Positions 1-6,118 of a DNA stretch of 7,709 nt are shown in pieces (position 1 is the first letter of the stretch; the number at the start of each line of letters is the position of its first letter). The DNA is taken from positions 1-7,709 of the forward strand of contig JAICTW010000104.1 of the NCBI GenBank assembly GCA_025936195.1. The letters run 5' to 3'. The stretch is from Flavisolibacter sp. (lineage in GTDB: Bacteria > Bacteroidota > Bacteroidia > Chitinophagales > Chitinophagaceae). The position numbers were made by a program, and so were the translations under genes. The notes beneath the pieces were generated by a model. That model was given only the letters and a program-made list of their open reading frames with translations. It searched no databases and had not been told where the DNA came from.

Positions 1-729
1 CTGGTAGGCGATAAAAGAGTAGCGTTGTACAACAATATCAAAAGCGATGCGTACACTCCCATCAATACTGCAGATGATTACAAAACTTTTGGTGAATACC
101 TTGATATGATCAGCAAAGGTCCTGCCGGATGGCGGATCTTTTTGTTCAACATTTTTGATCATGCTCCTCAACTAACACAGGATTTTACCTGGCCCGAACA
201 CTTGATGAAAGGCTTTGTAAAAAAATATCCGATGTTATTTGTAGGTGGCGCTACTTCCATTACGCACATGCATTTTGATATTGATCTTTCCGATATTCTG
301 CACACGCAATTTGTAGGAAGAAAAAGTGTGCTGCTGTTCCCGTTTAACGAACAACACAAACTTTACCGTAAGCCCTGGGAAGTATTAAGCTTTGCAGATT
401 TCTCCAACTATTATTCTCCCGAAAAAAGTAAAATTGATTACGACCAGTTTCCTGCATTGAAATATGCAAAAGGATGCGAGGTTATTTTAGAACACGGCGA
501 CACTTTATTTATGCCTGCCGGTTATTGGCACCACATGGAATATTTGGACAGCGGCTTTGCGATGAGCCTTCGTGCTTTGCAGCCATCTATAACCGGTAAA
601 TTAAAAGGTGCCTGGAATTTATTCGGTATGCGCACCATTGATACCATGATGAAAAAAACGGCGCCGAAGTGGTGGTATGAAAACAAAAAGAAAAGGATTT
701 TTGAAAATGCAAATAGAACGATGGTCTAG
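1..729 (+). CDS. Cupin/JmjC-fold (Cupin_8-like) protein, 5'-truncated by the window
   Basis: The frame is open from base 1 (reading LVGDKRVALYNN...) to the TAG at 727-729, so the start lies upstream. A TTG at 25 is in frame, but nothing suggests it is the real start. In the 242 visible residues the JmjC/cupin metal-binding pattern is clear: an HFD triad (about H91 and D93) follows a GGATSIT strand, then GRKSVLLFPF with a Lys (about 108) at the position that in FIH-like enzymes contacts 2-oxoglutarate, then GDTLFMPAGYWHH with the distal His at about 177. Family members are Fe(II)/2-oxoglutarate-dependent oxygenases, often protein hydroxylases of the FIH type. The substrate cannot be read from sequence. 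The C-terminus is basic (KWWYENKKKR). The gene runs convergent with the korB-like gene, with a shared stem-loop between them. The family call is firm; enzyme activity is inferred from the intact metal triad. Confidence 0.85.
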   Translation: MVGDKRVALYNNIKSDAYTPINTADDYKTFGEYLDMISKGPAGWRIFLFNIFDHAPQLTQDFTWPEHLMKGFVKKYPMLFVGGATSITHMHFDIDLSDILHTQFVGRKSVLLFPFNEQHKLYRKPWEVLSFADFSNYYSPEKSKIDYDQFPALKYAKGCEVILEHGDTLFMPAGYWHHMEYLDSGFAMSLRALQPSITGKLKGAWNLFGMRTIDTMMKKTAPKWWYENKKKRIFENANRTMV

Positions 730-745
730 AGAATTGAAAGGATTC

Positions 746-785
746 ATAAATGCAAGAGCCTTCAATTAAAGGCTCTTGCATTTAT
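746..785. terminator. Bidirectional stem-loop terminator between convergent genes
   Basis: ATAAATGCAAGAGCCTT (746-762) is the exact reverse complement of 769-785, giving a 17-bp stem with a 6-base loop (CAATTA). It lies 16 bases after the cupin gene stop and 45 bases past the korB-like stop on the other strand. The outer ends of the stem are A/T rich, so each strand has a short U-containing 3' arm (UUUAU / UUUAU), although there is no long external U run. Position and symmetry make a two-way terminator the best reading. Confidence 0.8.
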
Positions 786-830
786 AAGGAGTATTCTTTT
801 TCTTAATTAATCCATGTAATCATGCAAATT

Positions 831-1865
831 TCAGTTCTGAATCGTCCAAACTTCATTTCCTTTTAACAGCTTGTCCAAATCAGCCGCTTTCCTTTCCTTA
901 GCTGCTTCAACTTGCTGTTGCAGCAAATCTTCATACGTAGGACGTGTAGTTTCATAGAACACACCAAAAGGTCTTGGCAAATGATTTTCTTTTCCAGGAT
1001 CATCAAACATGCGTGTTAATATCTGTGCTTTATAAATATCACCTTCATCATGAACCCACAATTCATCGACGCCATGACCTTCATTTAAATTGACAACAAC
1101 AGGAGTAAAACCATCTAATTTAATTCCTTTGTCCTTGCTGGCACCAAACACCAATGGTTGTCCGTTTTCTAAAAACAAAGCTTCATCTGCCTTTGATGAT
1201 TTTTCCGTAAAAATTTCAAAGGCGCCATCATTGAAGATGTTGCAGTTTTGATAGATCTCCAAAAATGATGCACCATGATGCGCATGTGCTCTTAGCAACA
1301 TGGATTGCAAATGTTTGGGGTCCCTGTCCATGCTTCTTGCCACAAAACTGGCATCTGCACCCAAGGCTAAAGTGGCAGGGTTGAACGGATGATCAATACT
1401 TCCAAACGGACTTGATTTGGTAATCTTGCTTGGTTCAGAAGTTGGTGAGTACTGTCCTTTTGTTAAACCATAGATCTGGTTGTTGAACAATAAAATATTT
1501 ACATCAAAATTTCTTCTGAGTAAATGAATAGTGTGATTACCACCGATGCTCAGGCTATCGCCATCACCGGTAACGATCCACACACTTAACTCGGGACGAG
1601 TTGCTTTCAATCCACTGGCAATGGCAGTTGCCCTTCCGTGAATGGAATGCATGCCATACACATTCATGTAATAAGGAAAACGTGACGAGCAACCAATGCC
1701 CGAGATGATGGCAATGTTCTCACGGTGAATACCCAATGTAGGCATTACTTTTTGTACCTGTGCAAGAATGGAGTAGTCTCCGCAACCAGGGCACCAGCGA
1801 ACTTCCTGGTCTGTGGCAAAATCTTTTGCTGTTAATACAGGTTTGGACGGTGTTATTGTTTCCAT
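831..1865 (-). CDS. korB: 2-oxoacid:ferredoxin oxidoreductase, beta subunit (TPP-binding)
   Basis: This is the catalytic beta subunit of the enzymes that oxidatively decarboxylate 2-oxoacids (2-oxoglutarate, pyruvate or similar) to acyl-CoA and CO2 while reducing ferredoxin in the cytoplasm. The 344-residue protein has WCPGCG at 24-29, a TPP/Mg motif with GDGD at 100-103, and NNQIYGLTKGQ at 128-138. C25, C28, C59 and C208 have the spacing expected of the four [4Fe-4S] ligands in two-subunit archaeal-type enzymes. The length is typical or slightly long, and a C-terminal extension (EAAKERKAADLDKLLKGNEV) is charged and probably helical. The ATG at 1865 is the first start and the protein is complete. 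The alpha/gamma partner (korA), usually next to korB, is absent; the upstream same-strand neighbour is instead an AhpD-like gene 147 bases away. I see no good promoter in that gap, so read-through from 2360 is likely. The substrate is not determined by sequence, so the kor name is a family label. Confidence 0.93.
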   Translation of the reverse strand: METITPSKPVLTAKDFATDQEVRWCPGCGDYSILAQVQKVMPTLGIHRENIAIISGIGCSSRFPYYMNVYGMHSIHGRATAIASGLKATRPELSVWIVTGDGDSLSIGGNHTIHLLRRNFDVNILLFNNQIYGLTKGQYSPTSEPSKITKSSPFGSIDHPFNPATLALGADASFVARSMDRDPKHLQSMLLRAHAHHGASFLEIYQNCNIFNDGAFEIFTEKSSKADEALFLENGQPLVFGASKDKGIKLDGFTPVVVNLNEGHGVDELWVHDEGDIYKAQILTRMFDDPGKENHLPRPFGVFYETTRPTYEDLLQQQVEAAKERKAADLDKLLKGNEVWTIQN

Positions 1866-1877
1866 TTATTTAGAAAG

Positions 1878-1998
1878 TTTTCAATAGTCAATACTCAATA
1901 TTCAATTTTCAACTTTGCAAAGAGTTATCATTGTTTTGAGCAGTTTTTAAATAGTTGTAGCAGTTACCTGAGCATTGAAAATTGCTCATTGAACATTC
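1878..1998. repeat. Inverted pair of 7-base tandem repeat arrays in the gap upstream of korB
   Basis: On the + strand, bases 1878-1912 are five exact-phase heptamers of form TNNTCAA: ttttcaa, tagtcaa, tactcaa, tattcaa, ttttcaa. Read on the minus strand (the transcribed sense for korB) they are TTGANNA. At 1975-1995 the same unit appears in opposite orientation: ttgaaaa, ttgctca, ttgaaca. The two halves share a perfect 10-bp inverted repeat (caattttcaa 1903-1912 with ttgaaaattg 1975-1984), separated by 62 bases. The array fills most of the 147-base gap between two same-strand genes and would be transcribed if they form an operon. The function is unknown. Confidence 0.75.
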
Positions 1999-2012
1999 TC
2001 TAAGATAAACAT

Positions 2013-2360
2013 TCATTGCTCTTTCACCAATTCTTCCCAATATTCCGCGGCTCTTCTTGTGTGAGGAATGACAATAGTTCCTCCAACAATATTGGCTACG
2101 GCAAAAATCTCATACATCTGTTCGGTAGTAACATTCAATTCGTGGCATTTGCCGAGATGGTATTTAATGCAGTCATCACAACGCAAAACCATGCTGGCAA
2201 CCAATCCCAACATTTCTTTCGTCCGCTTATCTAATGCGCCATCTTCATAAGTGTTCGTATCCAGATTCCAGAGGCGTTTCATCACAAGATTGTTCTTGCT
2301 CAGTATCACCTCATTCATTTTTTCTCTGTACTCATTAAATTCTTTTACCAAACCGGACAT
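2013..2360 (-). CDS. AhpD-like / carboxymuconolactone decarboxylase family protein
   Basis: This small (115 aa) all-helical family member carries the AhpD-type redox motif CxxCxxxH: C61, C64 and H68 (CDDCIKYH). Glu49 lies 12 residues before C61, matching the spacing of the AhpD proton-relay glutamate. The AhpD His between the two cysteines is Asp63 here. Family proteins are thiol-dependent peroxidase partners or, without the cysteines, decarboxylases; the intact cysteine pair favours a thiol-redox (alkylhydroperoxidase-like) role in the cytoplasm. The start at 2360 is the first ATG after a good Bacteroidota-type promoter, and no Shine-Dalgarno is seen, as usual for this phylum. It precedes korB on the same strand, suggesting an oxidative-stress accessory to an oxygen-sensitive iron-sulfur enzyme; that link is inference only. 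Confidence 0.88.
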   Translation of the reverse strand: MSGLVKEFNEYREKMNEVILSKNNLVMKRLWNLDTNTYEDGALDKRTKEMLGLVASMVLRCDDCIKYHLGKCHELNVTTEQMYEIFAVANIVGGTIVIPHTRRAAEYWEELVKEQ

Positions 2361-2375
2361 GCAAAAAATTTGACA

Positions 2376-2403
2376 GCAAAAGTAACAATTGAACCGCTGC
2401 CAA
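2376..2403 (-). promoter_or_regulatory. Bacteroidota-type promoter (TTG ... TAnnTTTG) for the AhpD-like gene
   Basis: On the minus strand TACTTTTGC (complement of 2376-2384) matches the phylum's -7 element TAnnTTTG exactly. A TTG (2403-2401) lies 16 bases upstream of it, close to but shorter than the usual -33 spacing. Transcription would start near 2370, leaving a leader of about 10 bases before the ATG at 2360. The match is to a known consensus; activity is inferred. Confidence 0.6.
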
Positions 2404-2408
2404 TTGTT
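2384..2408. promoter_or_regulatory. Dyad overlapping the AhpD-like promoter, possible operator
   Basis: AACAATTG (2384-2391) and CAATTGTT (2401-2408) form a perfect 8-bp inverted repeat with a 9-base spacer. It sits exactly across the -33 to -7 region of the minus-strand promoter and just upstream of the divergent cytochrome gene. That is the position of a dimeric regulator site, but no regulator family can be named and an A/T-rich chance match is possible. Confidence 0.35.
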
Positions 2409-2434
2409 GTGTGAACGTCAAGCGGTGAATTTTG
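2407..2434 (+). promoter_or_regulatory. Weak candidate promoter for the cytochrome-gnd-zwf operon
   Basis: GAATTTTG (2427-2434) matches TAnnTTTG at all fixed positions except the first T. A TTG at 2407-2409 lies 17 bases upstream. The ATG of the cytochrome follows 29 bases later without a visible Shine-Dalgarno. It is the best + strand candidate in the divergent gap 2361-2463, but the match is imperfect. Confidence 0.3.
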
Positions 2435-2463
2435 TATAAATTCATTCAAAATTTTAACGCTTT

Positions 2464-2916
2464 ATGAAAAGGTCTTTCTTCGTAATTGCCGGCTTTGTTT
2501 TGATGGTTTCGGTATCTCTTGCTTTCACAAAAGATGATCCGGTATTCAAAAATTTAAAGGTGCTTCCCAAGAACACCACTAAACAACAATTAGACAGTGT
2601 GATGCACCATTTTACGGCTTCTTTAAACGTAAGGTGCAGTTTTTGCCATGTAAGAAATGATTCAGCAAGGACCATGGATTTTGCAAGCGATGCCAATCCG
2701 CGCAAAAACAAGGCTCGTGAAATGATGAAGATGATGGATAAGATCAATGACAAGTATTTTGATGTGACCGGAGCAAAAAGAGATATCACCACCCAGTTGC
2801 TGGTTACCTGTTATACCTGTCATCATGGAAATACGGATCCAGCCACACAACCGCCCACGCAGGAAAAAAGGCAGGAACAAAGACCAGCCACAGATTCTAC
2901 TAAAAAGACAGAATAG
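2464..2916 (+). CDS. Diheme c-type cytochrome, photosynthetic-reaction-centre cytochrome subunit-like
   Basis: This 150-residue exported electron carrier has a signal peptide at 1-20 (MKRSFF then a hydrophobic run ending SLA). It has two covalent heme sites, C58-S-F-C-H62 and C116-Y-T-C-H120. Between them lies a helix rich in Met and charged residues (MMKMMDKINDKYF). The opening NLKVLPKNTTKQQLDSVMHHF and the CxxCH spacing match the CytoC_RC-type small proteins common in Bacteroidota, in which a Met before each CxxCH is the usual axial ligand (M47 for heme 1 is a candidate). These are not photosynthetic in Bacteroidota; they probably shuttle electrons in the periplasm. The last 30 residues are Pro/Glu/Lys/Thr rich and probably disordered. 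The stop is one base before the gnd ATG, so the two genes are almost certainly co-transcribed. Redox partners are unknown. Confidence 0.88.
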   Translation: MKRSFFVIAGFVLMVSVSLAFTKDDPVFKNLKVLPKNTTKQQLDSVMHHFTASLNVRCSFCHVRNDSARTMDFASDANPRKNKAREMMKMMDKINDKYFDVTGAKRDITTQLLVTCYTCHHGNTDPATQPPTQEKRQEQRPATDSTKKTE

Positions 2917-2917
2917 T

Positions 2918-4345
2918 ATGGAAGCAAAATTTGATTTCGGAATGATCGGCATTGGAGTAATGGGGAGCAACCTCTTACTTAATATGGCCGATCATGGATT
3001 TGCAGTAATTGGATTTGACCTGAAGCAGGAAAGAGCAGACAAACTGGAAGCTGCGGCAAAACAAGGACAAGTAGTAAAAGGTACCACAGACATTGCAGTG
3101 ATGGTAGCTTCTTTAAAAAAGCCCAGAAAAGTTATGATGCTGGTGCCTGCCGGCAAACCTGTGGACAATGTAATTGAAAATTTACTCCCGCACCTGGAGA
3201 AAGGTGATATTGTTATTGATGGAGGCAATTCATATTATAAGGACACATTGAAACGCATTGATTATCTCGAAAGCAAAGGCATTCATTTTTTTGGGATGGG
3301 TGTTTCAGGTGGTGAACTGGGTGCAAGACTTGGTCCAAGCATGATGCCAGGCGGCGATAAAGAAGCCTATCAATACCTGAAACCTGTGTTGGAGGCCATT
3401 GCCGCAAAAGCCGATGGTGTTCCCTGTGTTGCATACATGGGCAATAAAGCCGCAGGCCATTATGTAAAAATGGTGCACAACGGAATTGAATATGCCATCA
3501 TGCAAATCATCAGTGAAGCGTACGATCTTATGCACCGTAGTGGTGGTATAAGTAACAAAGAGATGCATACCGTTTTTAAGAAATGGAACGATGGACAATT
3601 ACATTCTTATTTGATAGAGATCACGGCCGAAATTTTTAAAACACTCGATTCTGCCACAACAGATCCCAATGATTTTCTGGTAGATAAAATTTTAGACAAA
3701 GCCGGCTCAAAAGGAACAGGCAAATGGACATCACAGGAGTCAATGGATCTTCCTGTTTCCATTCCTACTATTGATGCAGCCGTTGCCATGCGTGATCTTT
3801 CTGATTTCAAAAAGCAAAGAGAAGAAGCAGCAAAGCTGTATAAATCCTCTGTCAATAAAACACAACTCACTCAGGATGTTTTAGACCATCTGGAAAATGC
3901 TTTGGCTTTTTGTTTCACCATTGCTTACGCACAAGGCCTGAGCATGCTGGCAAAAGCATCGGATGAATTAACTATGAATATTCCATTACCCGATGTAATT
4001 AAGGTATGGAAAGCCGGCTGCATTATTCGTTCTGCTTTGCTTGGAAATTTCACAGATGCTTTCCAGAAAGATCCGAACCTTCCTAATTTATTATTGAATG
4101 CAGACATTGCAAAACTGCTTAAAAACCGTGAACAAAGTTTGCGTCAGATTTTGGAACTCGGTATTACAGCAAAAATTCCGATGGCAGGAATGATGAGTGC
4201 TTTGGCTTATTACGATGCGTATTTAAGTGCACGAATGCCAACCAATCTTATACAGGCTCAAAGAGATTTCTTTGGTGCACATACCTATCAACGTACAGAT
4301 AAAGAAGGCGTTTTTCATACAGAATGGCATACAGAAGAAAGTTAA
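2918..4345 (+). CDS. gnd: 6-phosphogluconate dehydrogenase, decarboxylating
   Basis: This enzyme converts 6-phosphogluconate to ribulose-5-phosphate and CO2 with reduction of NAD(P)+, in the oxidative pentose phosphate pathway (cytoplasm). The start is the ATG at 2918 (MEAKFDFGMIGIGVMG), one base after the cytochrome stop; an in-frame ATG at 2825 would overlap the cytochrome and add an untypical basic leader. At 475 aa it has the normal long form. Visible are the nucleotide-binding GIGVMG (11-16), the VSGGE...GPS signature around 129-146, catalytic K184 with H187, N188 and E191 in KMVHNGIEY, KGTGKWTSQ, and the C-terminal AQRDFFGAHTYQR tail that completes the neighbouring subunit's active site. 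At the end of the second strand it has D34-L35-K36 where E. coli has Asn-Arg-Ser, residues tied to NADP binding, so cofactor preference is uncertain. zwf follows after 75 bases. Confidence 0.97.
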   Translation: MEAKFDFGMIGIGVMGSNLLLNMADHGFAVIGFDLKQERADKLEAAAKQGQVVKGTTDIAVMVASLKKPRKVMMLVPAGKPVDNVIENLLPHLEKGDIVIDGGNSYYKDTLKRIDYLESKGIHFFGMGVSGGELGARLGPSMMPGGDKEAYQYLKPVLEAIAAKADGVPCVAYMGNKAAGHYVKMVHNGIEYAIMQIISEAYDLMHRSGGISNKEMHTVFKKWNDGQLHSYLIEITAEIFKTLDSATTDPNDFLVDKILDKAGSKGTGKWTSQESMDLPVSIPTIDAAVAMRDLSDFKKQREEAAKLYKSSVNKTQLTQDVLDHLENALAFCFTIAYAQGLSMLAKASDELTMNIPLPDVIKVWKAGCIIRSALLGNFTDAFQKDPNLPNLLLNADIAKLLKNREQSLRQILELGITAKIPMAGMMSALAYYDAYLSARMPTNLIQAQRDFFGAHTYQRTDKEGVFHTEWHTEES

Positions 4346-4347
4346 TC

Positions 4348-4413
4348 AGTTTACAAGTTTACAGTTTTCTAAAAGACTTCAACTGTAAACGGTAAACAGT
4401 AAACTTGTAAACG
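4348..4413. repeat. Inverted pair of GTAAACN heptamer arrays between gnd and zwf
   Basis: On the + strand, units GTAAACG (4385), GTAAACA (4392), GTAAACT (4399) and, after one extra T, GTAAACG (4407) run in tandem. The left side holds the same unit inverted: AGTTTAC at 4348 and 4356, then a degenerate AGTTTTC at 4363. Two alternative hairpins are possible: a perfect 14-bp stem (4349-4362 with 4399-4412) or an inner 10-bp stem (4357-4366 with 4381-4390, loop 14). The array fills the whole 75-base gap up to eight bases before the zwf ATG. There is no U run after either stem, so simple termination is unlikely. It resembles the array at 1878-1998 in design but not in sequence. Confidence 0.8.
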
Positions 4414-4420
4414 AATAATC

Positions 4421-5932
4421 ATGGCAAACAAAAACCAACCAACCATCATTTTCATTTTCGGCGGCAGTGGCGATCTCACGTATCGCAAACTAATGCCCGC
4501 CCTATACAATCTTTTTTTAGACAATTATTTGCCTGAAAATTTTTTGATCGTTGGCATTGGCCGTACAAATTTTCCGGATGAAAGTTTTCGCGACCATTCC
4601 AAAAAAGGAATTGAAGAACATTCGCGCCGCAAAGAAGAAGTAAAAACAAAATGGAAAGAGTTTGCACAACACGTCGAGTACATGCAGGCCGATCTTTCAA
4701 ACGATGCCACGTATAAAAACATGTTGGACAGGGTTCATAAAGCAGAAGAAGAATGGAAGGCTAAAGTGACTACGGTTTTTTACATGTCTGTTGCTCCGCA
4801 ACTGGCGCCTACCATTGCCGAAAAATTGCACAAGGCAAAGCTTACTGCCGATTGCAAACGTTCCAGGATGGTTTTTGAAAAACCGTTTGGACATGATTTG
4901 CAAAGCGCCACCGAATTAAATATTAAGCTGGGAGAAATGTTCAAAGAGGAACAGATCTACCGCATTGATCATTACCTCGGTAAAGAAACAGTTCAAAATA
5001 TTTTGGCTTTGCGTTTTGCCAATGCCTTGTTCGAACCCATCTGGAACCGCCGTTATATAGATAACATACAAATCACAGCCGCAGAAGATATTGGTGTGGA
5101 GGACCGCGGTGGTTATTATGAACAAGCCGGCGCTTTGCGTGATATGGTGCAAAATCACATTCTGCAATTGTTATGTATGGTGACCATGGAAGCTCCGGTT
5201 TCTTTTGATGCCGATGAAATACGAAACAAAAAGCTGGATGTATTGAGGGCCATTCGCAAATGGAGAAAAGATGAAGTGCATTGGAATGCCGTTCGTGGTC
5301 AATACGGAAAAGGATGGATGCAGGGCCAGCCTATGAAAGCCTATCGTGAAGAGAAAAATGTTTCACCCACATCCAATGTTGAAACCTTTGCTGCTGTTCG
5401 CTTTTTTGTTGACAACTGGAGATGGGAAGGCGTGCCTTTCTATGTTCGCACCGGGAAAGCCCTGCATTCAAAAGCCACATTGATATCGGTTCAATTTAAA
5501 GCGGCGCCACAATATGCTTTTCCTGCCGAGGCTGGAGAAACCTGGCGGGCTAATCGTTTACTCATTAGCATTCAGCCCCAGATGGAAATCCGCTTGCGTT
5601 TCCAGGCAAAACAACCGGGACCAAAGATGGTGCTGCAACCTGTTGACATGGTGTTTAGCTATAAGGATGCTTACGGCAGCGACAACAATCAGCCCGAAGC
5701 GTATGAAACTTTGCTGGAAGACGTAATTGAAGGTAATCCCACTTTGTTCATGCGTGCCGACCAGGTGGAAGCGGCATGGAGAATTATACAACCTATTTTG
5801 GAAAGCTGGCAAACAAGACCACCGGTGGATTTTCCTAACTACGCACCGGGCACCTGGGGGCCGGAAGATGCAGAAGCACTCATAGCAAAAGACGGGCATC
5901 ATTGGGTAACACTGCCGGAGGATAATAAATAA
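4421..5932 (+). CDS. zwf: Glucose-6-phosphate 1-dehydrogenase
   Basis: This enzyme oxidises glucose-6-phosphate to 6-phosphogluconolactone, the first and committed step of the oxidative pentose phosphate pathway, giving NADPH. At 503 aa it is full length. The N-terminal Rossmann motif GGSGDLTYRKL (14-24) and IVGIGR (43-48) are present; the Arg at 48 sits where characterised enzymes contact the NADP phosphate. EKPFG (153-157), the substrate signature RIDHYLGKE (181-189, with D183, H184 and K188), the catalytic His in DMVQNHILQ (H246), and VRTGK in the C-terminal domain are all visible. The start ATG at 4421 has no Shine-Dalgarno and follows the heptamer repeat array. The order gnd-zwf is the reverse of the common zwf-pgl-gnd, and no 6-phosphogluconolactonase gene follows. 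Confidence 0.97.
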   Translation: MANKNQPTIIFIFGGSGDLTYRKLMPALYNLFLDNYLPENFLIVGIGRTNFPDESFRDHSKKGIEEHSRRKEEVKTKWKEFAQHVEYMQADLSNDATYKNMLDRVHKAEEEWKAKVTTVFYMSVAPQLAPTIAEKLHKAKLTADCKRSRMVFEKPFGHDLQSATELNIKLGEMFKEEQIYRIDHYLGKETVQNILALRFANALFEPIWNRRYIDNIQITAAEDIGVEDRGGYYEQAGALRDMVQNHILQLLCMVTMEAPVSFDADEIRNKKLDVLRAIRKWRKDEVHWNAVRGQYGKGWMQGQPMKAYREEKNVSPTSNVETFAAVRFFVDNWRWEGVPFYVRTGKALHSKATLISVQFKAAPQYAFPAEAGETWRANRLLISIQPQMEIRLRFQAKQPGPKMVLQPVDMVFSYKDAYGSDNNQPEAYETLLEDVIEGNPTLFMRADQVEAAWRIIQPILESWQTRPPVDFPNYAPGTWGPEDAEALIAKDGHHWVTLPEDNK

Positions 5933-6031
5933 ACAGCTTCATAAACAGATCGCCTTAATTAAATTTCGAATCACCGGTTCGCCTCAACTTAGTATTCCTT
6001 CCTTAGATATACTTCCACAAAATGGATCGGC

Positions 6032-6097
6032 CTCAGCTATTTCCAAAGATGATGTTAATCAAATTTCCACAAAAAAGCCCTTTAACATATAGCTGAG
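6032..6097. promoter_or_regulatory. 9-bp inverted repeat upstream of a sigma-54 promoter, possible activator sites
   Basis: CTCAGCTAT (6032-6040) and its exact complement ATAGCTGAG (6089-6097) are separated by 48 bases. The right arm ends five bases before the sigma-54 -24 element. With a 48-base loop a terminator is unlikely. Half-sites of an enhancer-binding protein are one reading; this is inference. Confidence 0.35.
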
Positions 6098-6102
6098 ACA
6101 AA

Positions 6103-6118
6103 TGGCATGGTTTCGGCA
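6103..6118 (+). promoter_or_regulatory. Sigma-54 (RpoN) promoter for the glycine-zipper lipoprotein
   Basis: TGGCATGGTTTCGGCA matches the RpoN consensus TGGCAYRNNNNTTGCW at 10 of the 12 defined positions. The invariant GG (6104-6105) and GC (6116-6117) are spaced by exactly 10 bases. Transcription would start near 6129, about 20 bases before the ATG at 6149. Such promoters need an enhancer-binding ATPase, which is not in the window. Confidence 0.65.

Noticed and set aside
1878..1998. CRISPR array
   Set aside because: Units are 7 bases long and contiguous, without unique spacers of CRISPR length, and no cas genes are nearby.
2016..2250. Open frames opposite the AhpD-like gene
   Set aside because: The minus-strand frame carries the CxxCxxxH motif and the promoter; the opposite frames show no domain or signal.
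2825..2917. Earlier in-frame ATG for gnd
   Set aside because: It would overlap the end of the cytochrome gene and add 31 basic residues not typical of the family; the ATG at 2918 gives the standard N-terminus just before GMIGIGVMG.
5958..5985. tRNA-like GGTTCG motif after zwf
   Set aside because: It resembles a T-loop by a few bases only; no acceptor stem, anticodon arm or D-arm can be drawn around it.
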